Translations under genes and position numbers: made by a program
Shown here: one piece after another, positions 53,740 through 63,564 of the stretch
Position numbering within the stretch: the stretch's first letter is position 1
Layout: each line of letters starts with the position of its first letter
Origin: Pomphorhynchus laevis
Taxonomy: Eukaryota; Acanthocephala; Palaeacanthocephala; Echinorhynchida; Pomphorhynchidae
Length of the DNA stretch: 64,000 nt
NCBI GenBank assembly: GCA_012934845.2
Contig: WNNJ02001633.1
Coordinates: forward strand, 81,355 to 145,354
Direction of reading: 5' to 3'
Notes under the pieces: model-generated
Told to the model about the DNA's origin: nothing
Seen by the model: only the letters and a program-made list of their open reading frames with translations
The model's database searches: none

Positions 53740-54845
53740 TAATATCCAGACCAGTTTCTCCAGATTCTATCCGAGCATTTAGCTTAGTCCGAGCAACACG
53801 CCAGAGACAACGCTCAGCGAAAGACATATCTGTCAACAATGAAATGGGGACTGCCTCAGTTTAGATATGCGTTTTAGCAACTCACGAATCTTTTGGATGT
53901 ACGAAAGACAACTTTCATCAAACGAGAACGTTCTTCAAGATTGTTGCGACGGCCTATCCTAAATATCGCGATAGGGCGCGATATTTGGAATTGTTCAACA
54001 TCATGGTTCACTCGAGTTTGAGCCACATCAGACGACGACTCAAGAACGTTCGTAATAATCAAACACCGATCCCGGGAAGATTCATTAGACTTGCTGGATA
54101 AGAATGACCTGTGACTATTTAGTGGTCAGTTTGTCGTTGAGAGAATATCTGACTGAAAACCTTTCTAGACTGTTCACCCTCGATTGCAACCTATTGTGGA
54201 ATTTCGATACAATGAGAGTCTATATCATTGTTATCGGATTGCTTTATGAGAGAAGGTGAGGTAGGCCATGTGGATCGTGACTTGCCAGCGGAAACAGCTT
54301 TTTTGGTAATTACCATTTCCGACTCAGTGTCCATATCCAGACCTGACATGATTTTACTAATTGTGAAATTCGATATCATGTCATCTGGGAGTATTGGGCT
54401 GGTGTTTTTTGTATCTCTAATGTCCCCATCATAGGTATGATTAGACACAATATCGTGACTTGGCATAGTTCGACAATCTTCACTCGATAGATCACTCTTC
54501 CGAGTTACATCTTTAAGTGCCACACGACTCCAACCGACGGAGTGTACATCATTGGAGGTGTGATCCTTGAGATATTTCGCAATAAAATCGAAGCGCTGCA
54601 ATGTCCACAAATAAATTTCTTATCGCACATATCCGATTGCTCGGACTCCAAAATTGAGACGGTTGTCCAGACATCGCAACCCAAGGAGTCAACAAACTTG
54701 TTGTGTTGTGTACTTCGGAGGATTTTTCGTCTTTTCCATTGTCGCGCATGTCTTCTCTTGTCTTCGTTTACGACATTTTGATCCCATTTGTGGGTTGTTT
54801 GCTTGAATTTGTTTGAATGTACGTCTACTATAATTGCGTCCAACC
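53740..54845 (-). mobile_element. LINE-A3 ORF1 region with zinc module
   Basis: The frame 54505-54843 carries FVDSLGCDVWTTVSI ... KFICGHCSASILL (zinc module, about 54580-54690; the first Cys pair is reduced). Further on come an acidic Ser-rich linker (54191-54610) and the second domain (CLIITNVLESSSD, AIFRIGRRN, SRLMKVVFR; 53880-54065). This is the 5' part of the LINE-A3 element whose endonuclease and reverse transcriptase lie at 49615-51535. Confidence 0.75.
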
Positions 54846-55076
54846 TGATTTAGTATTGATTCTCAAGACGATCGTTTTATATTCAATTTACTATGTCTGG
54901 TCCGTTGTACTAGATATTTTTGGTTCTCTTTGTAAGTGGTCCACTTCACGATTTGCTTAAAGTATATTGTATATATTAATTGTAAGTATTTAAGAATCAA
55001 GACAATTTTTTTAATTTATTTTTTTAATATTTTTAAGTATATTTTTCTTATTCTTTTTTTATCTTGTTTATTCAAT
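54846..55076. other. Spacer, nothing recognised
   Basis: T-rich sequence; TTTTTTTAATATTTTTAAG occurs here and again inside the adjoining Penelope fragment. Confidence 0.35.
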
Positions 55077-55565
55077 TTATCTTTTTTTAATATTTTTAAG
55101 TATATTTTTCCTATTCCTTTTATCACCATGACTTCTTGGTTTGCGTTTAACCGGATTATTATAATATAGTTGTTTATTATGTATTATACTACTTCTGCCA
55201 ATTCCTTGTACCACGTCATTCAATCCTAATGGGTACATGATATTAAGCGTTTTAATCCGAAAATCTTCTTTTTCTAATAGTTTTTGATTTAATATTGATA
55301 TGTTTTCTTCGATAATATGTTCTAAAATAAATAATTTACAGTTTTTAATATCATGTCCTATTAATCTCATATGTTTATGAAATATAGTTTGACTATTATG
55401 CTGTATATTATATATGTGTTGCCTAAACCTAGTTTTTAACATTTGATATGTTTTCCTATATATTGCAATCCACATGTACATTGTATTAGATACACTACAC
55501 CTACGGTATTGCAGTTACAATTATTATTAATATTTAATGAAAAACATTTGTTTGTCGTATTACTT
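55077..55565 (-). mobile_element. Penelope-like element fragment carrying the N-terminal GIY-YIG endonuclease
   Basis: Minus-strand codons: NTVGVVYLIQCTCGLQYIGK (about 55450-55510), then RFRQHIYNIQ with the catalytic Arg, HKHMRLIGHDIKNC and FILEHI (Glu). Next is LNIMYPLGLNDVVQGIGRSS, the segment that in 41190-43931 stands upstream of the reverse transcriptase. One base is lost after YIGK. Only this 5' part is present; it ends about 160 bp before the NSMCE1 start codon. Confidence 0.85.
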
Positions 55566-55724
55566 ACAATATAGCATATTATTTTGTCTCGTTATACAAT
55601 TTGCATTCTATTTCCCTAATCACTATATTTCGTTAGGCAAATCATCAGAAATTGATCACTGGATGTTTATAATTTTTATTTAAAAGTCAACAATTTCAGA
55701 AAATTTTCAAATTTTTAAAGAAAA

Positions 55725-56390
55725 ATGCCCAAATTCGACCAAATCATAACTCACTGGATGATAAATAAACAGATCTTTACGGAAAATGAACTTAAACTAG
55801 TAATGGCAAAGGTATGTCCCGACGATATTGTCATTCCTTGCAGGCAGCTAATTCAGAAAATCAATAAGATAATAAAGCCTTACAATTTTCGGATTGAACA
55901 ATACTACGAAGATAGCGGAGATGACGATGTTGAACGATATTCTATTATTTATAACGGATTGCTTGCTTTGAATCCGAAGTATAGTTATTATGATCCCAAA
56001 TTAGTAAAGCGTTTTTCAGAATTGGTCAGTGAAATTATCTACTCTCCTAATAGTGCAGCTTTGATCGCAGATAAAGAAGAACTTAAATTTCTAAGTCCTT
56101 TGATAGTTAATCAATATTTGCGATTAATTGACAATACTTCGAAACCAGATACTCGTTTGACGCTGACCAACAAAGCCATTATAGAACTGAGCAGCTACAT
56201 TTTGACACAATACCCAGCGGATGTGGTTCACAAATGCCCGCTTTGTTCAGAGCTGGTATTAGAGCATGCGAAATGCAACAGTTGTCAACAATGGTATCAT
56301 ACAAAATGTCTAAATGCATATCAGAGTATACACAGAAGCAAAAAATGTCCACAATGCACAATAAATCAGATCAGCACTATCATTGAATGA
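55725..56390 (+). CDS. NSMCE1: NSE1, RING-type subunit of the SMC5/6 complex
   Basis: A single exon of 221 codons. Residues 1-165 fit the tandem winged-helix part of Nse1 (conserved-looking stretches YSIIYNGLLAL at about 72-82 and ELSSYILTQYPADVV near 160). The C-terminus has the variant RING: CPLC (about 174), CNSC (about 186), WYHTKC (about 192) and CPQC (about 208), giving eight Cys/His ligands. NSE1 pairs with NSE3 and acts as a ubiquitin ligase within SMC5/6, in DNA repair and chromosome segregation. Human NSMCE1 is about 266 residues. A TTTCAG lies 25 bases before the ATG and could be a splice or trans-splice acceptor. UTP15 follows on the same strand after 249 bp. Confidence 0.88.
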   Translation: MPKFDQIITHWMINKQIFTENELKLVMAKVCPDDIVIPCRQLIQKINKIIKPYNFRIEQYYEDSGDDDVERYSIIYNGLLALNPKYSYYDPKLVKRFSELVSEIIYSPNSAALIADKEELKFLSPLIVNQYLRLIDNTSKPDTRLTLTNKAIIELSSYILTQYPADVVHKCPLCSELVLEHAKCNSCQQWYHTKCLNAYQSIHRSKKCPQCTINQISTIIE

Positions 56391-56639
56391 AACTAATTTT
56401 GAAAAGGTTGCTAGGCAATATTATGTTATATTGCAATAAATTTGTAGAATTTTAATTACAAATGTATAAACAGTTTTCGATTTTGACACCCCCAATATTT
56501 CTAAAACATATTGACACTTGGATTACTAAACTATTGTGGTTTTCTTTTGTACTTATATTTTACGGATTAGTAATTAATAAGTTTGTCAATTTTTTAGTTG
56601 TCTTTTTGCACAATTTGATCGTACAGCGTTCAACAAAAG

Positions 56640-58142
56640 ATGCCAGACTTTAAGGCTCTTCAGGCGAGCCAGGCAAGTACTCCATTGATAAGCAATCAGT
56701 TTCAACAAAGTACAAGTGAACTTCGAAAATGTTCATATTGGTCGAAGTGGACAGAAGATGCATCAACGTCGTGTTTATTATCTCTTAATAGTCTTATAGA
56801 TAAAATTGATGTTGTTAGAAATCAAATCGTTGTAACAACAGGTGGAAAAGCCAGTATTCATAAATGGAACGCAGAGGAAGCGGTTCCAAAATCGTTCGCA
56901 ACTTTTCAAGTATCTACAAGTAAAAAACATCGAAATGCTTTCGGGGGAGTTTTGCGTTCCAGCGATTGTGCTCTGCTTGCGATTGGATCTAGTGATTCTC
57001 GTTGCAGAATTTACACAGTAAAGGAAGGCACAAACCGATCGTGCCTTCGAGAGCTGAAGGATGTTGGATTGCAAAGTGAATGCCATTGCTGTTCTTTTAT
57101 TGGTCAAACTCAATTACTATCTACTTATGACAACGGATCTATTCGTTGTTTTGATATTGCTACAAGCGTTGTTGATAGCAGCGTAAACGGTTTGCACTCT
57201 GGGCAGATACGCGCTCTTGACGTTTCTGAACAACTTAATCTCGCTTTGACTGGTAGTCACGATCGTTCAGCATTACTGTTAGACTATCGATTGCTTGGAC
57301 AGCCTTCATCAGTTGCTGTTAATTTTCATAAATCAACAGATCCGGTTCTAGCAGTCAGTCTTATCGCCGACCGAAATATGGTGATGCTTGCTGCCGGTCA
57401 GCATGTTCAGGTATTTGACTTACGAAAAGCAGATGACTCCGTATTCAGCATGGACGCACATTATGGAAGTATTCTTGCAATGCGATATCTTAAAATCAGT
57501 AATAAAGGTGAGTTCTTTTTAGCAGGAGGAACCGACAAAATGTTACAAATCTATGATATCAGTAGAAGTAACGGTCAACCGAATCATATACACAGTGTTC
57601 GTGCCAGTTCATCAATAACTTCACTTGGTTGTGAACAATTTAATCCTGATTTTGTCGCAATTGCGTGTGAAGACGGAACAGTTGAATTCATGGTAAATAA
57701 AAATACAAATCAGTCATCATCAGAGAAACCGACTACTAAGTTAAAGCCCTTTGAAGTAATGCTAAAGAAATTTGATGTCTTCGATGCTATGGATGATGTA
57801 TTACACAATTCCAATGGACCTTATGACTTTGTTGACTTGGTCAGTGAGTTGATTAACAGAGGTCAGCTCGAACATTCGCTTTTAGGTCGTGACGCTAGTC
57901 TGATATGTAAACATATATGCGATGGATTTTCTCAACTTCCTGGACGGGCTGATGTACTAATTAGCGTTACAGTAGCTCTTGTTAAAATGATTAACCGAGA
58001 GCGTATCTCGATAAACGATCAAGATCTTAATGATTTATTGGCGATTATTGATAAGGAAATGAATTTACAAATAGATTTGCTCCGACTTAAAGGGGTTTAT
58101 AACACCAAACTACATTCTTTGAATAATAATACCGATTCATAA
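56640..58142 (+). CDS. UTP15: UTP15, WD40 subunit of the small-subunit processome (t-UTP/UtpA)
   Basis: A single exon of 500 codons. The N-terminus has the YW..W pattern before the propeller (CSYWSKWTED). Residues about 50-350 form WD40-type blades (ALTGSHDRSALLLDYR, MLAAGQHVQVFDLRK, FLAGGTDKMLQIYDIS, VAIACEDGTVEF). The C-terminal domain (about 370-490) matches the UTP15 helical domain: FDVFDAMDDVL, VSELINRGQLEHSLLGRD and EMNLQIDLLRLKGV correspond to FRISKALDRVL, IKELNRRGVLANALAGRD and EIDYQRELL of vertebrate UTP15. The protein helps early pre-18S rRNA transcription and processing in the nucleolus. The human protein is about 518 residues. A polypyrimidine run and ACAG lie 13 bases before the ATG. 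Confidence 0.87.
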   Translation: MPDFKALQASQASTPLISNQFQQSTSELRKCSYWSKWTEDASTSCLLSLNSLIDKIDVVRNQIVVTTGGKASIHKWNAEEAVPKSFATFQVSTSKKHRNAFGGVLRSSDCALLAIGSSDSRCRIYTVKEGTNRSCLRELKDVGLQSECHCCSFIGQTQLLSTYDNGSIRCFDIATSVVDSSVNGLHSGQIRALDVSEQLNLALTGSHDRSALLLDYRLLGQPSSVAVNFHKSTDPVLAVSLIADRNMVMLAAGQHVQVFDLRKADDSVFSMDAHYGSILAMRYLKISNKGEFFLAGGTDKMLQIYDISRSNGQPNHIHSVRASSSITSLGCEQFNPDFVAIACEDGTVEFMVNKNTNQSSSEKPTTKLKPFEVMLKKFDVFDAMDDVLHNSNGPYDFVDLVSELINRGQLEHSLLGRDASLICKHICDGFSQLPGRADVLISVTVALVKMINRERISINDQDLNDLLAIIDKEMNLQIDLLRLKGVYNTKLHSLNNNTDS

Positions 58143-58855
58143 CCAAATTGTTACGTTTGTAAATTATTACTTTATATTTTCGCGATATTTCTTACATTCT
58201 TATATTACTTTATATTTTCGCGATATATCCCAAAAAGCGCCATACTCTAATTTATGAATAATTAAAAATTGAACTTAAAATTAAAAATAATGGCTAGAAA
58301 AATAGATCCCCTAATTTTTTACATACATGAGAAGTAAGTTTTAAAATATCAACCTTTAAACACTTTTAAATTAACATGTATTAAACACTAATGTGATCAG
58401 GAGATCATTGAATCGGTGATGGTGATCCTTTGATGGATTCTTTCATTTATTTTGTGTGATCTAGCAAAATTTGAAAATTTTAACGATTATTGAAAAATCG
58501 ACGTTTGAGAACCATATGTGAATACTTTTATTTATAAAATATGCTCATTGTCCCAAAAATTGAAAATCAAAATTTTTATTATAGCATAATAATTTTTAAT
58601 ATGAAAAATTTTATTTTCATATTAAATCGAAAAAAGGTTTATTCAAATTTTCGAACTGTGCTTATCATCAGGAATTGTATCAGTAGCTGTATAACTTCGT
58701 TCATTTTTATACCATTTCAGGAAATAACAGCCACACATCAGTTAGTTCAAAGAACAAAATTATAATACTGGGCAGAAACGAGTATGTATTACAATCAAAA
58801 AATATAAAAAATATATAAAATAATCAAAATCCATGAAAAATATAAAAAGTATATT
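58143..58855. other. Downstream region of UTP15, no gene seen
   Basis: Contains a short duplication just after the stop codon (TTATTACTTTATATTTTCGCGATAT twice, 58163-58226, not quoted in full) and otherwise AT-rich sequence without recognised features. Confidence 0.4.
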
Positions 58856-58859
58856 TTTT

Positions 58860-59340
58860 ATTATTATTATTGAGTACAAGACAAAGCCGCAAATGGCTAA
58901 GTCTGGTCACTGTTGATATTAAAAAATAAAAAATAAAAAATGAAATGTAGAATGTAATCAGCCGCATAGGTAGTTCGACACTGATTGATGGTTCAAGCTA
59001 TCATGAATCCACTTCCTCACTTAAAGTTTAAAATGCGAATAGCTGAAAGCAAAAGCAATTTCCTCAGCTTGTGCATTCCAAATGTTGATTACACGATGGG
59101 AATGTCTCATTATTCGAGGATTTTTACCAGGGGGAATTTATAGAGAGTTAAGCGATGTCCACAACAATTTGTAGTTCTGAACTTTATAACATTTGTGGAA
59201 TATCCTTCAAAGGATTTAATAACTGCCCACATTGTCAAGAGATCAAGATACAGTAGTTTCTGTTTCATTGAAGATAAACCTAACAAGGATAACCTGTCCT
59301 CATACGAATAAGAATTATGAAAGCAAATTCGAAATCCGTG
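58860..59340 (-). mobile_element. LINE-A4 3' part (left half of an interrupted element)
   Basis: Minus-strand codons SYEDRLSLLGLSSMKQKLLYLD and LLTMWAVIKSFEGYSTNVI (about 59180-59310) match 4290-4660 (SYSDRLTSIGMI, LDMFAMWSIVKGIDGYPSECV). A TTATTATTATTA tail stands at the 3' end (58858-58872). The upstream continuation lies beyond the LINE-C insertion, at 60236-60490. Confidence 0.8.
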
Positions 59341-59344
59341 ACGA

Positions 59345-60235
59345 AAAAAAGATTTATTTTAACGTGGCAAATGCGTGCCAGCGCACGCTTACATGACCAC
59401 AACAAAACAAAAATGTAAATCATGTGTCGAGAAGTGTGAACGGAGGAGGTGTTTGAATGTGATAAAAGAGGGAGCGCGGCGGACGTCGAGAGGGAGTTGA
59501 TTCCAGGCGAGTAAGGCGGCGACGAGAAAGGATCGGAGACCGTAGTTGTTGGAGTAATTGGGAACGTGAAGTAAGAGGGTATGACGGGAGCGCAGCGATA
59601 GCGAGGTGGGGCGAGTGTCGTCTAAGAAAGGAAAGGTTGATGAACGATGGGGAGCCAACAGCGATGAGACTAAAAGTTACTAGGAGAAGGCGGAGTTTGA
59701 TGCGGATTGGATGGTGGGCCAGGAGAGTTGGGCATGATATGTGCATGTGTGGTCGAAGCGACGGAGACGAAAGAGCACTCGATCGGCGGAGTTGATTATT
59801 CGTTGTAGGGGTAGGATGATGGATTTTGGAGAATTGGCGAAAAGGCTAAGGCAGTAATCGATTTTAGGGAAAAGAAGCGATGAAAGAAGAGACATACACG
59901 AACGGAAGTCGATAAGGGGGCGGATACTGCGGATGTCACGGAGAATTAAGTTATACGAGCGGACCTTGTCACGTACGAAGGGTTTAAGTGAAAGGTGATC
60001 ATCGAAATGGAAGCCTAAGAAAGTTAGATTGTGTACTATGAGGATGATCGATGAGGCAAAAGATACAGTGGGAAAGATTTGTTTGGTTTACGGGGGAGGA
60101 TCCACCGTAAGGAAGCCTAAGAAAGTATAAAGCATAAGAAAGTGAGATTGTGTACTATGGGGATGAGCGATGAGGCATAAGATACAGTGGGAGGAGATAT
60201 GTTTGGTTTACGGGGGAGGATCCACCGATACAGTG
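59345..60235 (-). mobile_element. LINE-C, 5'-truncated, inserted into LINE-A4
   Basis: 3' hairpin at 59358-59395 (minus). Upstream are the C-terminal blocks LLAWNQLPLDVRRAPSFITFKHLL and RIINSADRVLFRLRRFDHT, IDFRSCMSLLSSLLFPKIDYC, and LGFHFDDHLSLKPFVRDKVRS to the VDPPP block. A stretch of about 110 bp at the 5' end (around 60020-60113) is repeated at 60125-60228. Frames are broken at a few points. Confidence 0.87.
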
Positions 60236-60490
60236 CTTGTCCACGGGGGACGAAGCACTGATTCAAGATCGGTAATTTCTTTGTTAGTATATGGAAAACC
60301 CGCTTGAATGCAATACTCAAGATGTTGACGAACCAAACAGTTCGCAAAGCTTATTGCCACCAAACAGATAAACAATGAAGTTCTGACCGCTTTCACTGCC
60401 TGCAGGTTGATCGCTATTGATAAAATGCCAGGGGTGAGGTCTTTAGTATTGGCGAAGTTTCCAGGCGTATTATCGGAAAAGCTCTCGTAC
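60236..60490 (-). mobile_element. LINE-A4 reverse-transcriptase thumb (right half of the interrupted element)
   Basis: Minus-strand codons KDLTPGILSIAINLQAVKAV, ISFANCLVRQHLEYCIQAGF and YTNKEITDLESVLR, the thumb blocks that in 4690-4890 precede the C-terminal tail. Together with 58860-59340 this makes one older element split by the LINE-C. Confidence 0.8.
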
Positions 60491-62200
60491 ACACAATCTC
60501 TAGAGATTTACAAGATGTGCCATTAGGAGATCAATTATGTGTTGGCTACCTATGTGCTACGGAGAAGATTGTTCATAACAGTCGACGTCTATTCGAATCG
60601 TCTTCAGAGCAATGCGTACTCTTCATTGACACGCATAATGCCTTCAACACAGTCAACAGAGCATAAACACTCCGAAACATTAATCTAATATGCCCTTTCA
60701 TTCAATTCATTCTAAAAAATTACTATCTGCATGATGCTGAACTTCTGATTGAGGATGATATACTGTGGTCACGCGAAGGTTTCACACAGGGAGATTCGTT
60801 GGTAATGTTAGCATATGATGTCACAACGATTCCCCTTATTAGGTCGCTTAAAACTAAAGTCCCTGAAGTTCTTCACAGCTGGTATGCAGATGATGCTACC
60901 TGCATTGGAAATCTAAATAGTATTAGATCAGTGTGGCGGGAAATTACAAGCATTGGACAATGCTACGGATTCAAGACAAATGCATCAAGCTATTGTTTCA
61001 TTCAACGATTGAAAAATATGCCTTGTTAGCATTCGAGCGCACATGAGTCATTGTGACGACTACAGGAGCTGAAGTTCTGGGATCTCCGAATTGAAAGGCT
61101 GACTATGTTGCTGAAATGATTGATGAAAAGTAAAAATGTGGGTTTAAGATGTTGGGAAACTCGCGAATATAGCTGAAATTTATGCACATGTTGCATACTC
61201 GGCGTTTACACATGTCCTGCAATTCAGATGGTTGTATGTGATGCGTACGTGTCCACTGGCACTAACTCACTTTACATTATTAAGCGATATAATACAAAAA
61301 GAACTGATTCCAAAAATACTAGGTAAAAAGTCAACTTAATCAGATGAGGAAGTAACTTATGGACTGTCATTGAGAGATGGATGACTTGGAATCCGCGACC
61401 TTACTATTGACACTGCACTGGAATACTCGAGGACAGTCAGAATTTGTCAGCCATTTCTGACAGGCAGAAGTGCTGAAGAATGTTTTGAAGAGGAACATTC
61501 TATATTTAAACCTTTAAGAGATGAAGAAAGTATCAAGGTAAAGGAAAAGTTGAGTATTCTGTAAGACAAGCTATCTCTTGAAGTTAGAGTCGCGTTAAAA
61601 TTTGGCAGTGAGAAGGGTTCATCATGGCTGCGTATGCCCTATCTAAACGATAAAGAAAGTCGCATGAGCTTCAGAGAGTTTCGAGACGCGATATTAGTGC
61701 GATATTTGGCACACGTCTGGAGCGGTCCTTTTTGGACATTTGCATATTCAATACATTAGCTCCTTCAAATGCCAGTACCGTATCATCGCACGAATATCAT
61801 GAAAGAAGAAAATCAAGGAAATATATTGACAGGGTACAACTTGTAGAACGCTCATCTTCGTACCGTTAATTATATCATCAATTGGGGGAATGGGAACTCA
61901 GGCTACTGCGGTTCTGAAGACCATCGCAAAGAAACTGGCAGACAAGCGCAATGATCAGTACTCTGTTTGTATGGCAAGGATCAGATCTCGTCTAACCATG
62001 TCACTGGCCAATCTACTTCGATGTGCTTAAGAGCAAGCCGCTTTGCGTATCGTCGCCCGTATAGAATGCTTAACTCTATCATCTCGTCAGATATATGATG
62101 GGCCGATCGCAATCCACGGATATATAAAATAACAATGTAATATATTTTTTGAGGCCCATTTGAGGGAACCTAATATTGTGGCTGTTGATAGTAATAAATT
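60490..62200 (+). mobile_element. LINE-R, reverse transcriptase and C-terminus
   Basis: Plus-strand codons: GDQLCVGYLCATEKIVHNSRRLF, CVLFIDTHNAFNTVNRA (60620-60665), then after a stop ICPFIQFILKNYYLHDAELLIEDD, EGFTQGDSLVMLAYDVTTIPLI and the active site HSWYADDATCIGNL (60881-60920). Further on, after many stops, are LGIRDLTIDTALEYS-like codons (61390-61430) and the tail PLIISSIGGMGTQATAVLKTIAKKLADKR plus RIRSRLTMSLANLLRCA (61865-62030). The 3' UTR has GGCCCATTTGAGGGAACC (62153-62170). TQGD and WYADDA mark a LINE group distinct from LINE-A/B/C. Confidence 0.85.
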
Positions 62201-62234
62201 ACTTTATTAAAAAATTATATTATTTTTTTAGTTT

Positions 62235-62585
62235 GTGATTTTTTTAATATATTTTATTATTATAAATCTTATTACATTTACAACCAATATTAATGATAAA
62301 GGTGTTTATCTAGATATGAACATTAAATTAACATTAACTAAAACTACTATTAATTTATATCGTAAAGATGGCATATTTAAATTTACAAGAAACATATTTT
62401 TGCATGAGCATTCATGCATACCATATAATATAAAATATAATACATTAAATAATGAAATTTTAAGAATTGCAACAATTTGTAACGATATTGGCTTTCTTCA
62501 AAATCATTTAAATAATTTAATAGATACATATTTTAAACTAGTTTACTATAAAAATAAGAATAAGATACTATATAATCACATTTAA
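62235..62585 (+). mobile_element. Penelope-like element fragment, reverse-transcriptase C-terminus
   Basis: From about 62285 the frame reads NINDKGVYLDMNIKLTLTKTTINLYRKD, then SCIPYNIKYNTLNNEILRIATICNDIGF and NNLIDTYFKLVYYKNKNK, the same as the last part of 41190-41480 but on the plus strand. The frame ends at 62585 and runs directly into the structured terminal region. Confidence 0.88.
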
Positions 62586-62950
62586 TCAGAGGAAATACGT
62601 CCTTAGCACGTATTTGGCCCCGCTGCTATGTTGGGTAGAGGAGTTAGGGGCCGAAACCTGATAACATAGCAGTTCATATTAATGATCTCTAATTCTTATT
62701 CTGATACAACGTCTGTTATTTATTAGTCAATTCATAAAAATGACGTTTATTTTAAATTAATTTTTTTTTATTTTTATTTTTATTTTTTAACTTGATTTAA
62801 ATTATAGAAAATCTAAAAACAATTATTAATTTTATATTTAATTATTCAATTTTGATTTAGCATTATTGTTTTGTTTTGTTTATAATTATTTTAAATAAGT
62901 AGACTCAGTTAGCTGAATAAAATTGTTCAAACATTACTTTGTTTATCGTA
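62583..62950 (+). repeat. Penelope terminal region, copy 3 (structured, most regular)
   Basis: Contains a hairpin AAATACGT/ACGTATTT (62593-62600 with 62608-62615), then two crossing pairings: GGCCCC (62616-62621) with GGGGCC (62647-62652), and CTGCTATGTT (62623-62632) with AACATAGCAG (62663-62672). The crossing order is that of a pseudoknot. The rest, down to GTAGACTCAGTTAGCTGA (about 62918), matches 38200-38430 inverted. Confidence 0.8.
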
Positions 62951-63564
62951 AACGTTTATTTCGCAGGAATTATGGAATGTTGCTTAATTAATGTTAAATG
63001 CTATCGATTATATGAGTGGTGACACGACCCCTACGATTGCTGCAGATATTTTTAATAAAAAATGTAAAGGAATTAAAATATTGCTTTGTCAATACTTAAT
63101 ACTATTGTAGTACTCAATACTATGGTAGTACTCAATAGTACTTAATTTACTCGATATATTTTTTCTTTATTTACTGTAAAATATACTTATATAAGCATAT
63201 AAGTATATTCGATATTATTATATACTTTAATTATAATAAAAGTACAATTATCAATCATCATTTATCAATTATTAATTTTTATTATACAGTAATATACATT
63301 TTATTAGGATTATTGAATTTATTTTTCATTTATTAGTCAATTCATAAAATATAATTAAAGTATATAAGTATATTCGATATACTTAAATGGAAAATAAATA
63401 ATATACTTTGTATTAGAATAAGATTTACTAGATAATCAAATTTCATTTGAGGAAATACGTCATTAGCATGTATTTAGGAATAGGGACATTAAGCGAAATA
63501 TACTTTAATGGATAATAAATAATATACTTTGTATTAGAATAAGATACTTGATAATCAAATTTCA
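62951..63564. other. AT-rich stretch with two partial Penelope terminal copies
   Basis: At 63411-63475 and again at 63531-63575 the sequence TAGAATAAGAT...GATAATCAAATTTCAT recurs. The first copy continues into the hairpin AAATACGT...ATGTATTT (63442-63464). ATATACTTTAATGGATAATAAATAATATACTTTG is also duplicated in part (63379-63413, 63497-63532). No gene. Confidence 0.6.

Noticed and set aside
62593-62672. The Penelope terminal structure as a standard hammerhead or HDV-like ribozyme
   Set aside because: GAAA and CTGATGA are present but not in an order that closes a hammerhead core, and the stem lengths do not fit the HDV fold; left as an unknown structure.
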